In this document: piece after piece, positions 39,808 to 50,476 of the stretch | Numbering within the stretch: position 1 is the stretch's first letter | Layout of the letters: each line of letters starts with the position of its first letter | Origin: Turbatrix aceti | Lineage: Eukaryota; Nematoda; Chromadorea; Rhabditida; Panagrolaimidae | NCBI GenBank assembly: GCA_963969345.1 | Contig: OZ017766.1 | Location: 3,720,001 to 3,784,000 of the forward strand | Reading direction: 5' to 3' | Length of the DNA stretch: 64,000 bases | Notes under the pieces: generated by a model | The model's input: the letters and a program-made list of their open reading frames with translations, nothing else | Told to the model about the DNA's origin: nothing | The model's database searches: none | Program-made: the position numbers and the translations under genes

Positions 39808-40478
39808 ATGTCAGGGACAACCGACGACGATGGCCTCGGCCAGTTCCCCAAAACGTGTTCGTTCTGTCAGTGCGACTCCGAGAAGATGTACATCTGCCCG
39901 AAGTGCAGCCTACCCTACTGCTCGCTACGGTGCTACAAGTGCCCGAAACACGCCAAGTGCTCTGAGAAGTTTTACGAAGAACAGATTACCCAGTACATGG
40001 GCGTCAACCGGGACCCGGTGAGTTTGTCTGCGCGCGTGCCTCATTTATCAATAAGATTTTTTTTCAGCCCCTGAAACCCGACGAGTCACTCAAGACAGCC
40101 ACGTCCTTCGAGGACTACATGAAGAGAAAAAAAGAGGAAGACGAGCTGAAGTCTGAGGACGACAAAAACCCGCAAATCGAGGTCGACGAGGACGAAGAAG
40201 TCCTCTTCGACTCGGACGAAGAACCTGAATACCTGTCCAAGGTGACCGAGAAAAGTGTCGCCGACTACGAAAAGCTCGATACCGAAGACCTGAACTTCAA
40301 GCTCACCCAGATGGGCGTAGGCAGTCTGGTCGACGACGATGACCAGATGGAGCGGCTCTACGGCCTACTTAACGACGAGGAGAAGAAGGCGTTCACCCGG
40401 CTCGCCGAAGCCATGCACTACGACGAAGTTGGCATTTCCAAGAGCTGCTTTGTCAGGAAGCAGAAGCCAAAGAGGTGA
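39808..40478 (+). CDS. ZNHIT2: HIT-type zinc finger protein ZNHIT2-like
   Basis: Exons 39808-40017 and 40068-40478 with a 50-bp phase-0 intron; 206 residues. The N-terminal HIT zinc finger has the full cysteine/histidine set (CSFCQCDSEKMYICPKC, PYCSLRCYKCPKHAKC), followed by FYEEQITQYM, which matches the ZNHIT2 subgroup. The middle is strongly acidic (residues ~85-125), and a conserved helical segment near LYGLLNDEEKKAFTRLAEAM follows. ZNHIT2 is known as a regulator of R2TP/HSP90 assembly of the U5 snRNP. A TTTTCAG acceptor-like sequence ends two bases before the ATG. It opens a same-strand run ZNHIT2-bL21m-MICU with spacers of 123 and 195 bp. It is an exact duplicate of 34302-34972. Confidence 0.88.
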
Positions 40479-40601
40479 CAAAACGGGCTGAAATAAATGA
40501 AGACATTGTGTGGAGGCAAAAGGGGCTTCGGATGCGTTGGTCTCACGCGGAAATCTATTTTTTATACAAAGAGGATATTTTTATGAGGATTTTTTGAAGC
40601 C

Positions 40602-41220
40602 ATGCTCCCGAGGCTTCTGACTCGACCCAGTCGCTGCGCCCTGGCAGCTGCGGGCCGTCTGATGGCTTCCCGGCCCTCGGCGGCACCCTTCGCGGCCGAA
40701 TTCGTTGACATCGACTCGAAGCGCGAAGAGATCAAGGCCAAGATCCAGCCGATCATCGCAGACAAGTCAAATCGCCTCTTCGCCGTCGTCTACGCTCACA
40801 ACAGGCAATTCAAAGTGACCCAGGGCGACATCATCAACCTCAACCAGAACTCCGTCCTCGACGTCGGTCAGCAGATCCAACTCGAGAAGGTAGGACGGTG
40901 CAGGTCACATTGAGGTAATAAAACGCGTCTTACAGGTGTTACTGGTCGGCGGTCGGGATTTCACACTCTTCGGACGTCCTCTGCTTGATCCCTCCCACGT
41001 GAAAGTCTTCGCTACCGTCATCGAAAAGTCAGTTACCTCGCCCGACGTGAATTACGTCAAGTTCTCTGGAAAGAAAGTCACCAGACTCAATTGTGAGTTT
41101 GTTCGCGTTTATTTTCTCGTGGTTTTTATCAAAAAGGATTTTCTTTCAGGGTTGAGTAATGAATTTACGGTGCTTCGGATCAACGACATCGTTGTCGAGG
41201 AAGAAGCACTCACCAATTAG
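40602..41220 (+). CDS. MRPL21: mitochondrial large-subunit ribosomal protein bL21m
   Basis: Exons 40602-40889, 40936-41092 and 41150-41220, 171 residues. The N-terminus is arginine/alanine-rich with no acidic residues for ~30 positions, as expected of a mitochondrial presequence. The L21 domain follows: FAVVYAHNRQFKVTQGDIIN, then VLLVGGRDFTLFGRPLL, VKVFATVIEKS and a late RINDIVVEEE. bL21m is an rRNA-binding protein of the mitochondrial 39S subunit. Introns are 46 and 57 bp. An AATAAA lies 34 bp after the stop. It sits between ZNHIT2 and a mitochondrial calcium-uptake gene, and is duplicated exactly at 35096-35714. Confidence 0.92.
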
Positions 41221-41415
41221 CTTTTTTTTTTGTTTTGTTGTTTTGCACCCTTGAATAAAGCACGAAAAAGTATGTCGGCGAGAATCTGGAAACACGAGGG
41301 GTGTTCTTGGCACGATTTTAAAAACAGTTATTTTTATGTTTTTTACGATAACTTACGAGGTTTACGTTGCTTTGTATGTTTCGGGTGACTTCTTGGATTT
41401 GCGATTACCGAATCG

Positions 41416-43232
41416 ATGCACCGAACGTTTTCCTCGCTTTGGAGAACACTTTACGCGCGTCACGTCGCAGCATCTGCCCGCTCGCGTCGTCCGGGCCATG
41501 ATCGATCGTCGAGAAGCCGAGCCTGGCGACCACTGTTCGCGATGAGCGCCGTGGCAGCTGCATCAGGCGCGGTTGCCAGTCGCTCGGTGATGACGGTGCA
41601 CTTATCGTCGGAATCGAAGGAGGACGAACAGAAGATGTCAAAACGGCGTCGGCGATTCCACCAGTTTGCGGCGGTCGAATTCAACGGCGTGGAGTACATG
41701 ACTCCACAGGACTTCCTCGACAGCCTCATCCTCGACGAGCCGAGGGAGCGCATCTTTCGGCTTGTGCTCGACGAGGCCCGCGTCCAGCACATTCTGCAGC
41801 GCACTCCGCCGCTCAGAAAGGGCAGCTCGCGGCTCTTCCGCAACCTCGGCCAGAACGGACTCATCTCCTACGCCGAGTACATTTTCATGCTCACGCTCAT
41901 CACGAGTAGGTTTTTCTTGTGTTTGCGCGTGTTTACAGATTCTGACTGTTGCAGAGTCCACCCACGCGTTCAACATCGCGTTCATGATGTTCGACGAAGA
42001 CGACAACGACCGCATCGACAAGGCGGAGTTCCTCAAGGTGGGTGGCCCTGCGTGAGTGCTTTTGCATGACTCAGTCTATTGCTTTTGTCGTTCGTTTGAG
42101 TGCTTTAGGCGAGAACGCTGATCAGCAGTAGACCGGCGAAACCCTTGGATGACGACGAGGAAGAGCCAGGTGAGAGCCTCATGACCGACGTCACCACGCC
42201 CATGGATACGTTTTCTGCGCACCGTTTTTCCACGATGCAGACACCACCCGTTGTATGTGGAGTTTGACACGCTGCCATTCTTTGTTTTACGTTCACTTTT
42301 TTCGTTTCGAGATTTCACACGTTTTATTTGATTTTCACCGTTGCTCAGTTTATTTGGGGTTTGCCGAGTTCCAGAAAATGTCCGTGGCCTAAAAAATATG
42401 TTTTTAGCTGGGTCGACTGATCGGGGTGACCGATGGCCAACCGCTGCCAAAGGTAAGTGTTTTCAGGTGTTGGTCGGGTGTATACGATGATTTCAGAATA
42501 TCGACGACGCCCAACAGGACACGACCATCACTTTGCACCTTTTCGGACGCAGTGGCAGAGACTCGCTGTCGCTAGAGGACTTCCAAGTTTTCTACCGTAA
42601 TCTGCAGAAAGAGCTCATTGAAATCGAGTTTCAAGAATTCGCGAGAGGCAAATCCGATATCACGGCGGTCGATTTTGCGAGGCTCGTGCTTCGGTATTCG
42701 GTCTTCCACAGAGACGAGCAGTCACCCCACATTCGCCGCGTTTATCAGAGGACGCCGATGCTCGAAGAGGTGCTTTCTGATTTTTAACTGGTGATTTAGG
42801 CCTTGATTACGGTCGTTTTGCAGGGTATCACGTTGGAGGAGTTCGAACAGTTCTCCATGTTCCTCAACAACCTCGACGACTTCTCGAAAGCCGTCAAATT
42901 CTTCACGACAGCCGACATGCCCGTCTCCAAATCTGAGTTCATTCGCGCCGTTCGCTGCGCCACGGGATACAAACTCTCGAAGAAACTCGTCGACTTTCTC
43001 TACCGTATCTTCGACACCGATGGCAACGACCATCTCAGTTACTCGGAATTTATCGCTGTCATGAACGACAGAGTCCATCGCGGATACAAGGTAGGATAAA
43101 TAAATATTTTGGAGTTCCCTTCACACAACTAATTCTGGCTTTTTTCAGAGTTACACGAATCCCTCGGAGAATATGGGCCTCCGAGCGTTCCGCGAATGTC
43201 TCCAGCAGGAATACTACGCTTTTTCGCCGTAG
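41416..43232 (+). CDS. mitochondrial calcium uptake protein, MICU2/MICU3-like
   Basis: Seven exons: 41416-41905, 41955-42037, 42109-42252, 42408-42452, 42497-42769, 42824-43090 and 43149-43232; 461 residues. A basic N-terminal presequence (MHRTFSSLWRTLYARHVAAS) and a short hydrophobic stretch precede the MICU core (YMTPQDFLDSLIL, NLGQNGLISYAEYIFMLTLI). EF-hand 1 is DEDDNDRIDKAE and EF-hand 2 is DTDGNDHLSYSE; both keep the acidic calcium ligands. MICU proteins gate the mitochondrial calcium uniporter from the intermembrane space. Segments such as FLNNLDDFSKAVKFF and DRVHRGYK look closer to MICU2/3 than to MICU1. Exons 3-4 encode an unusual acidic, Ser/Thr-rich insert between the EF-hands. The 5' half is duplicated at 35910-37028; AATAAA is at 43301. 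Confidence 0.9.
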
Positions 43233-43611
43233 TTTCTCACGCTCACGCAAGATAATGGGTGCTTTTTTATTTATCGTATTGTACAGTTCTAATTATCACT
43301 AATAAAGCTGATCGGGAAAAACTTGAAGTCGAATGCACAAAAGCAACATACATACCTAATCTGGTACCTTATTTTGAGCGCAAACAACACGAATCACCTG
43401 GACAGATTCGGAGCAAAAAGGAAAGAAATGTTTCTTGTAGTGATTTTGAAGTGTTCTCCGTTTTCCCAAATAAATTATTCATGCGGGGAACACTTTGTTG
43501 TCATCAGCTTTTGTAAGCGACGTTGACTATCTTTCTGTTTTTTTTGCATCGTTGTCTCCTTTTTTTGAGAAGGATTTGCTGCTAATTTCTAACGTAATCG
43601 GCAGAAGCACG
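43233..43611. other. spacer between MICU and GET3
   Basis: AT-rich same-strand spacer with the MICU polyadenylation signal at its start and the GET3 promoter region at its end. No gene is seen. Confidence 0.4.
43301..43306 (+). terminator. polyadenylation signal AATAAA (MICU gene)
   Basis: AATAAA lies 68 bp after the MICU stop codon on the same strand. Confidence 0.5.
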
Positions 43612-44883
43612 ATGAGCGATACACTGGCGCCTAACCTTAACAACGTCATTGAGCAGACCACGCTCAAATGGGTCTTCGTCGGAGGCAAGGGCGGCGTAGG
43701 CAAGACTACGTGTAGGTAGGTGGTGGTACGTGGCCTTTCCTCTTATAGCTCGCTCATTTTAGCTGCTCCCTGGCGATACAACTTGCCAAGGTGCGCTCCA
43801 AGGTGCTCATAATTTCAACTGATCCGGCGCATAACATCTCAGATGCCTTCAACCAGAAGTTCACCAAGGATCCGACGCTGGTGAACGGCTTTGACAATCT
43901 CTTTTGCATGGTAGGCGTTTTTGGGACCTGCAACGGGGCTAGTTGAAAGCTTTTGCAGGAAATTGACTCGAATGTAGACTCGCAAAACGTATCTGCGATC
44001 GCTGACGTCAACCAAGATGGTTCGTTTGGGGTTTTATGACCGGCCAGGGTTTATTTTGACTCTCTGTTTCTCCAGACCCAATGTCCGTAGGCATGGCCAT
44101 GCTTACGCAGCTCGCAGGCAATCTCCCGGGCATCGACGAGGCCTCCAGCTTCGCCCAGGTAATCAAACTCGTCAAGTCGCTCGAATTCGACGTCGTCGTC
44201 TTTGACACTGCGCCCACAGGCCACACACTTCGGCTCCTGCAGTTCCCGGCGACGCTGATAAACACGATTGGCAAGGTGCTCTCGATGGAGTCTACGCTCA
44301 TGCCGATGATCAAGAACGTGACCTCCATGTTCGGCATGCAGAGCGAGGGTGGGGCGCTCGACAACCTCAGGGAGGTCATGACCACCGTCGAGGAGATCAA
44401 CCAGCAGTTCCAGAACCCCGACCTCACCACTTTTGTCTGCGTGTGCATCGCTGAGTTCCTGTCGATGTACGAGACGGAAAGACTCATCCAGGCTCTCATC
44501 AAGCAGGTAAGCGACCGTTTTTGGGGGGTAACCGGACCAAAGATTGACTGATGCACCGGTTTCAGAATATTGACACCCGCAATATTATCGTCAACCAGCT
44601 GTTGTACCCAGACATGAAAGAGGACGGGAAGATAGTGTGCACCAAGTGCAACGCGCGGTACAAGATCCAGAGCAAATACCTGTCTCAGGTGAGTCCGCAC
44701 TTTTCATCGTTTTTCAAAAAGTGCCATTCGCGCGTTTTGCAGATCGACGACCTCTACGAAGAGGACTTCCATATCGTCAAGCTCCCGCTGCTCGAAACCG
44801 AAGTGAGAGGCGTGAAGCTGCTCCAAAAATTCAGCGAGCGCCTCGTCGACGAACCGAACGTGCCGACCGAAGTCGAGAGCTGA
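43612..44883 (+). CDS. GET3: GET3/TRC40 (ASNA1) tail-anchored protein targeting ATPase
   Basis: Six exons: 43612-43715, 43763-43910, 43959-44019, 44076-44506, 44566-44688 and 44743-44883; 335 residues, a normal length. The deviant Walker A is [14 protein letters not shown], split by intron 1 within a serine codon. [13 protein letters not shown] is switch I and [18 protein letters not shown] is switch II. A CxxC zinc motif (CTKC) near the C-terminus dimerises the protein. The helical, methionine-rich segment around [20 protein letters not shown] forms the client-binding groove. This cytosolic ATPase delivers tail-anchored membrane proteins to the ER. All introns are 47-59 bp. Confidence 0.97.
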
Positions 44884-47800
44884 GCGCGCTCGAGCGGGTT
44901 TCTCTTCCTTGACTTGATTCCTCTGATTTTTCTAATTTTTAACACACATGAAAGAGAGCTTTGTGGTTGGTGCCCGCTGCAGAGTCCCATTGCGCGCCGA
45001 ATCGATCGTCCTTGAAGCAAGGAGGACATGTTTTTGAGCGGCGAATCGGAGCTGCTGCCGAAGAGAGATATTATCGCCGTCGCTGTCCGATTGGATAGCC
45101 GTCGATGAGGCTCGCTTAGGCGATCAACACGTGATTTCAGGTGTGCACTGTGTGTTTTGCTTCTTGGGTCATTGAGGTCGGGGTACTGTACGTCGGTTTT
45201 GGCCTGAAAAGTTGTGAAGAGCGGCGGAAAGCGTTTTTTACTTGTTGCTGGAACGAAAGCATGCCAGTATTTGGTTTTGGCGTGTTTTTCTGACACCTGA
45301 GAACTTCTCGGCCCGACGACTTTGGCACAAACTACAATCCCGTTTACGACCGGACAACGTCTTTTTCAAGGAGCCCGCGCGTCGACGCGTCGTCGATCCG
45401 ACCTAGGCTCAGGTAGCACGACCGGCGTCATTGAATACACCGGTCCGGGGTTTACACGGCGTGAAGAGTTCAACGGTTTGTCTGGGTGGTAGTTAGGCTC
45501 TGTCACCTGGCAGTTAAGTTGACAAACCGCGCCTTCGGTAATTTTTATACACTCTCCCGATCGTCACTGCTACCTGCAATTAATGCCTCCGAAAAAGGGT
45601 TACCTCATTTTTTCGAGGCACCAACCCGGCGCCCAGAACCCCATTTTCGACGTGCGAGAAGGCAGCAGCACTAAACTACGCGTTCATTAAAAGACCAAAA
45701 ATTGGTGCACCGACATTCTTTCTGCGATGATCCGGGCTTTTTTTCCTCTCATCCTCGGGGGTTTACCTGTTCCGTGTCGCTTTTACTCACTCTGCCCTCG
45801 ACTACATCGCTGGCCGCACTCTTCATCCGTGAAATTGCCCGATCGGAAAGCGTCGTAAAATGCATTTCACGGAGAACAGTACAACGCGGAGCCGAGTGCG
45901 CAGTCTTTTTTTAAGAAAGAGGGGGATCGTTTTCTTCCTGGTTGACACGATGCGCGACACCGTCTGCCGCGCGACGTGCCAAGGGGGATTTGGATGGATC
46001 GCCGCACATCGACTCCCTGCATACGTTCTCCCGCGGCGTCTGTCTCGCAGTGCAGAGAAAGCCATAAAATCTTAGTTGTACATGTTTTTGGGATTTTTCT
46101 CACATCAGCTTCGACGAAGGATGGATCGATCCTCCTGGAAAGTTTATTTTCGTGTTTTTGACGAAACTGGCTGAAATGTAAAAAAGTTTTGTTACGATCT
46201 ATCCCGGTCACACAAAGTACAGTTCTTGGTCAGGACGGATTCGAGATACAAGAGTTTATAAAAGCCTAGTTGATGACCCTAGGCGACTTGCACCCGATGC
46301 CTCTTTTTCCCTGTTGCGCACTCCCGAGTTTTATTTATCCACTGATCCAACGCGTGTTTCCGCAAAAAAAGGATGATCCTTGTGCATGGCGTGCGGCGCG
46401 CTAACAGCCTACCCTCCCTATCACCGACAAGCGCCGGGCAACTTCCCCAACGTGTTGCGCGATGTCGCGTGAGAGATAGTATCTGGGTCAGCCCTGCTGC
46501 CGCCTTTAAGCGAGCTCATAATCAACAACGATCGCGAAACTGTGGAAGGCTTGGCCGATGTTGGACTGCGTGAACTGTGCTGCAGCCACAGCCATGCCGT
46601 GTCGGGCACGGCCGGCTAGCTGGCCAGCGACGAGCAACAAGCAATTGAGAAGGTTCCCTACAAACTATACCACGGGGCGATATTTAAATTGGCGAAGCCA
46701 GCGTGATCGCGAGCGTCGCTGGGGATGCGGTGTCAGTCCGGTGTTCTGCTCCCGCTATTCTTTTCTGTTCCGGCCCGTACCCTCGGGCGTCTGCCGCCGC
46801 CGGCGATTTGGAGATCGTCGATTCGCGCCTGGCAGCCCTCTCTCCGGTTAGTCTTGCGCAGACGCCGGCCACTGCGGTCGCTATCACGTGTGCTATCGCT
46901 GCGGCACGTCCGGTGGCTTGTTGTTCTGCTTGCTGGATTCCAGAGGCGCTAGCACGCCCCGGGGAAAACGGAGATCACGGTTGTTGTGACGCTTGCTTGC
47001 TTGTCCTGCGAACGACCGGCGACCGTCGATCGAAGCGCAGCAAACAACATTCATCCGCCTGCCTAGCCTGTGGGACTGCGCTGGATCGCTGACATCACTC
47101 TTGTTTCTTTCAAGCGCTGGCGACTGTAGCCCTTCTCTAAAGCGCCTTTCTCGCTGGGTAATGCGCGACGAAGAGAGCACACCCCCCTTTGTCCGGTCTC
47201 GAGGCGCGGTGCATTACCTGCGCCCCTTAACCGCTCTCTTGGATCCCACCCAACAGATCCGACAAGAGGCAGTCTGAGATTTGTTTGCGCAAGTATCGAG
47301 ACAAGGGCACCTTGTTTTTCTGCTCAGATCTACTCTTTTTACCTTGAAGAGGTGTGACTGCTGCCTGCACTCCGCCTATCGAGGCTGCTGATCCTTATCT
47401 GATTGCTGCACCGTTTCTCTTGTCTTTTTCGCATCAGTTAGGGTTGTTATTGTTCTCCAACAATGCTCGTGCTTCCGCTTTTGGAATCCCGGATGAGGAA
47501 AAGATAAAAAAAATTGTTCAAATTTTTGAAGTTTTTTATTTGTTGGCAAACATTGAGAAATTGAAAACCTTTTTTTTTACTTTCCTTTTTTAGGATCTTT
47601 GTACTACTTTCAGTTTTTGCCTCGCGCACGCACAAAAAATGTAGCGTCTGGCTGCAGTTTACCTCCCTCCATCTGAACCTCACGCCAAGTTTCTCTTTTC
47701 GGTGTGAAGACAACAACATTGTTGTTTTGTACTTTGCACAACAACTCGTTTGGAACCAGTTGGTGCCGCGTGAGAGGAGGCGAAGATGGTGGTGTTCGAG

Positions 47801-47952
47801 GGGTAGTTTGTCTCTTGACCCTGGTCAGATCAGATAACGCGCCGCTTCGCGTCAGCAGTTGTTGCGCCACCCGTTGATCGTTCTTTCTGCTCGACTTCTA
47901 GCTATTTTTTTGTTGAGGCTCACTCAGCACATCGACCACCCCCTTTGCAGCC
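44884..47952. other. 3-kb gene-poor spacer
   Basis: No gene with splice logic or recognisable protein similarity was found on either strand between GET3 and the dioxygenase-like gene. Composition is near 50% GC in the middle and T-rich near 47500-47600. Only short weak hairpins are seen, such as GCCGTG/CACGGC near 46594-46610. It may hold a long 5'UTR or regulatory DNA. Confidence 0.4.
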
Positions 47953-48475
47953 ATGCAGATCTGGCACATGGAGCCCTACCCCATCGGTGATCGGCGCATG
48001 CCGCACCACGTTTTCCCGCCGAAGATCCTCTCCACCGACCAGCTGCTGCAGGTCTCCGGCGTCGTCCACTTCAAGGTCGACCTCGACGACAAAGCCGCCA
48101 CGAAGAAGCGCTTTTCCCGTATTCGTACCGATCGCCACCTGGTTCCCGGTGACGTCACCGCGCTCGACGAGAACGTCACCGACCTCGTCGCCAAGCTGGA
48201 CGCGTACTACGAGCCCGTAGAGAAGGACACAGAGTCCGTCTTCCTCGTCCTCGAAGGCGACGCCTACTACGACGTCCTCTACGACGACGACGACGATAAC
48301 TGGATCCGCATGCATCTCAGCCGGGGCGATCTCATTATCATCCCCAAGGGCCGATCGTACCGTTTCACTGTGACTCCCAAGGTTCGTCACGAATTTTGTT
48401 TTATCTAGAAGTCACGAATGGTGCGCTTTTCAGAACTTTGTGAAGGTGCAGCGCTTCACCGAGGAGAACGTCTGA
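47953..48475 (+). CDS. acireductone dioxygenase (ARD/ADI1) homologue, metal site lost
   Basis: Exons 47953-48381 and 48434-48475, 156 residues. The cupin follows the ARD family closely: MQIWHMEPYPIGDRRMPHH at the start, LDAYYEPVEKDTESVFLVLE across the metal loop, WIRMHLSRGDLIIIPKGRSY, then RFTVTPKNFVKVQRF. Active ARD binds Fe or Ni through a HxHxxxE motif and a later His. Here both loop histidines are replaced (PVEKDTE, only the Glu remains) and the later YHRFTV is SYRFTV, so three of four ligands are absent. The C-terminus is also ~20 residues short. It is unlikely to catalyse the methionine-salvage step; a structural or regulatory role is inferred. CTTTGCAG lies two bases before the ATG; AATAAA is at 48742. 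Confidence 0.85.
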
Positions 48476-49298
48476 AGCCCGAGATGCACGGACTCCGTTG
48501 GCCCCGTCTATCCTTCGTCGCTCTAGGGCCACAACATCGTTCATTGCCTTTGCCGGCCACAAAACTGTTTTTCCCGAGAGCCGGCTCCTGACCTCCCGTC
48601 TCTTTCACACCTTTTTTTCCCCGAAATATGACAGAGACACAGTACAAGTGTATCGTAATATTCCGACGTCGCTCTATCATTTACGTCCTTCTATTTTTTT
48701 CTCCAAAGTTTTTCCAAAGCTCAATCGTAATTATCTGAGAAAATAAATAAATTTTGTAAAAACATATTCGTGCAGACAAACTAAAAAACATTCTGGTAGC
48801 AAAAAAACACGCGCGTGACGTTGTTTGAGGGTGCATCAGGTGCGCGCATTCTCCCAGACTCTGTCAACCAGGAAACCGTGAGTTGAACTCGTCAAACGCA
48901 CTTACATGGATTCAGTTAGATCATCATGCAAAACAACATTGCAACAACGTCGCTGGTGCACGCTACTGCTCCATTTTTTACGTACCTCGTGCCTCAAAAA
49001 GAAAAAGATAACATTCATTGTTGTTTCAAAAAACTGGTTACGTTCTCAAAAAGAAGGGACTATGTTTCTGATGCGAAACGACAAAGAGGTGCCATTGTGG
49101 CGAAATCAGAGGGGTCAGGGTTAATCACCGGTAAAATGCCGCCACAGAATGTCGTCATCCAGTTTTTACAAAAAAGGACACCTTAAAGCGTGAAGTCGTC
49201 GGGTAGAGTGTGGTGATTGAGTGAGTCGCCGCGTTCGGCACTGGGGGCACCAAACAGGCGAGGAAACGTGCGTACGTATTTTATCGGGCGCCGATCGG
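48476..49298. other. spacer between ARD-like and ceramidase genes
   Basis: This is the convergent 3' flank of both neighbours. It is AT-rich near 48600-48800 and holds no convincing gene. Confidence 0.4.
48742..48747 (+). terminator. polyadenylation signal AATAAA (ARD-like gene)
   Basis: AATAAATAAA-type sequence about 270 bp after the ARD-like stop codon. It is the first clear signal on this strand. Confidence 0.35.
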
Positions 49299-50476
49299 CT
49301 ACTCCAGGTGCTTGACAGCGTCGCGGTCAGATAGCGTGATGTACGGAACCGTGTACCAGGCCGGCCGGTTGATCGGGAAGTGCTTGACGGTGGCGACGAG
49401 GTTGTGCTGCTTCTCGCGGCGCTGGATGTCCATGAGCGTGAACATGACAAAGACGTGGTAGCCCGCTACCGACGAGATGAGGTGGAAGACGGCGTGCAGG
49501 TAGGGGGTGCCTGAAGTGCCGTCCACTTTCAGAAATCGGAAAAGACACCGATCGCAAAACAAGGCGCTTGCGCTGGCTCTGGCTCTGAACCGGTTAAGGC
49601 GCAGAAACCCAACAACTACGTGCATTTCTTCAAAGGCGAGTTCACACGCCGCATAACTAATGCTCAGTCGTTGATCTTGCTTGCCTCCGTGCCAGCAGAC
49701 AGCCGACACACCGCGCGCATTTCCATGGAAATGGGATCCAAGATTTTCTGGACTGTCAACAAGCCAGAAAGCGACGGGGAGGCATTTCAAAATACAAACA
49801 CTCACCGAGATAAAGCCAGACGTCACAGAGCAGACGATCCGAGAACCAGCACGTGGAGGCGACGCCCCAGAGCGCGAAGATCTTCCAGGTCGTGTCGACG
49901 ACGAAGGGCATCTTGGAGGACTGCGCCTCGTTGTGCATGACGAAGACGCTCGGGATGGAATACGTCATGAGGGCCAGGGCGTTGAGGTTCGGCTTGATGA
50001 AGCAGAGCCCGCTGAGCAGCGCCGTGAACAGCAGGATTCCACAGCGGATGCGGTCCCTGAAACAAACAAGCTCTGGCTCGTATCCCGGGGCTATGGAGGA
50101 GAATGAGAGAAAAAACGCACATGTGGTGCTTGTACTGCGCGGGGTACCACTTCATGATGGGCATGTAGACGACGAGGGCCGAGTTGATGAGCCAGACGAG
50201 GCTGAGCTCGTCGACGAGCTGACCGAAGAGGTTGAGCGTCGCATGGTAGTACGTCGAGGCGAGGCCGTTGAACGTGAGCAGGAGGTGCGGTAAGACGATG
50301 AGCCAGTTGACATTGCGGATGTACTGCCACGAGAGCGCGATGTTGACCAGCGGCAGCGTGATGATCGGCAGGTTCGTCAGCGTGTTCGCGAACTCGGCCA
50401 CGAACGTCAGCGTCTGGTATTTGTACGCTGACTCACACCACGCGTGGCCGGACTCGTACTCAAACCACGGAGACAT
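49299..50476 (-). CDS. alkaline ceramidase (ACER family)
   Basis: Three exons: 50476-50121, 50056-49806 and 49510-49299; 272 residues, typical of the family. It is a seven-helix CREST-superfamily membrane hydrolase of the ER/Golgi that splits ceramide into sphingosine and fatty acid. Family motifs are clear: HAWCESAYKYQTLTFVAEFA near the N-terminus, NGLASTYYHATLNLFGQLVD with a zinc-ligand histidine, DELSLVWLINSA, MKWYP, and YLHAVFHLISSVAGYH with the second His pair. The first intron is 64 bp and the second 295 bp, long for this window. A TTGCAG sequence ends four bases before the ATG. Which alkaline ceramidase paralogue it corresponds to cannot be decided here. Confidence 0.94.

Larger units (their letters stand above)
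39696..42534. repeat. 2,839-bp direct repeat, second copy
   Basis: Matches 34190-37028 as far as I can read. In this position the MICU gene continues into its remaining exons, so this is the natural context of the block. Confidence 0.95.

Noticed and set aside
46703..47092. A 129-codon frame rich in Ala, Cys and Pro in the GET3-to-ARD spacer
   Set aside because: An overlapping frame on the opposite strand is nearly as long. The composition follows local GC content and no start or splice context supports it.
47953..48475. 3-hydroxyanthranilate 3,4-dioxygenase (HAAO) as the identity of this cupin gene
   Set aside because: The order of segments (GDRRMPHH, WIRMHLSRGD, RFTVTPKN) matches acireductone dioxygenase, not HAAO.
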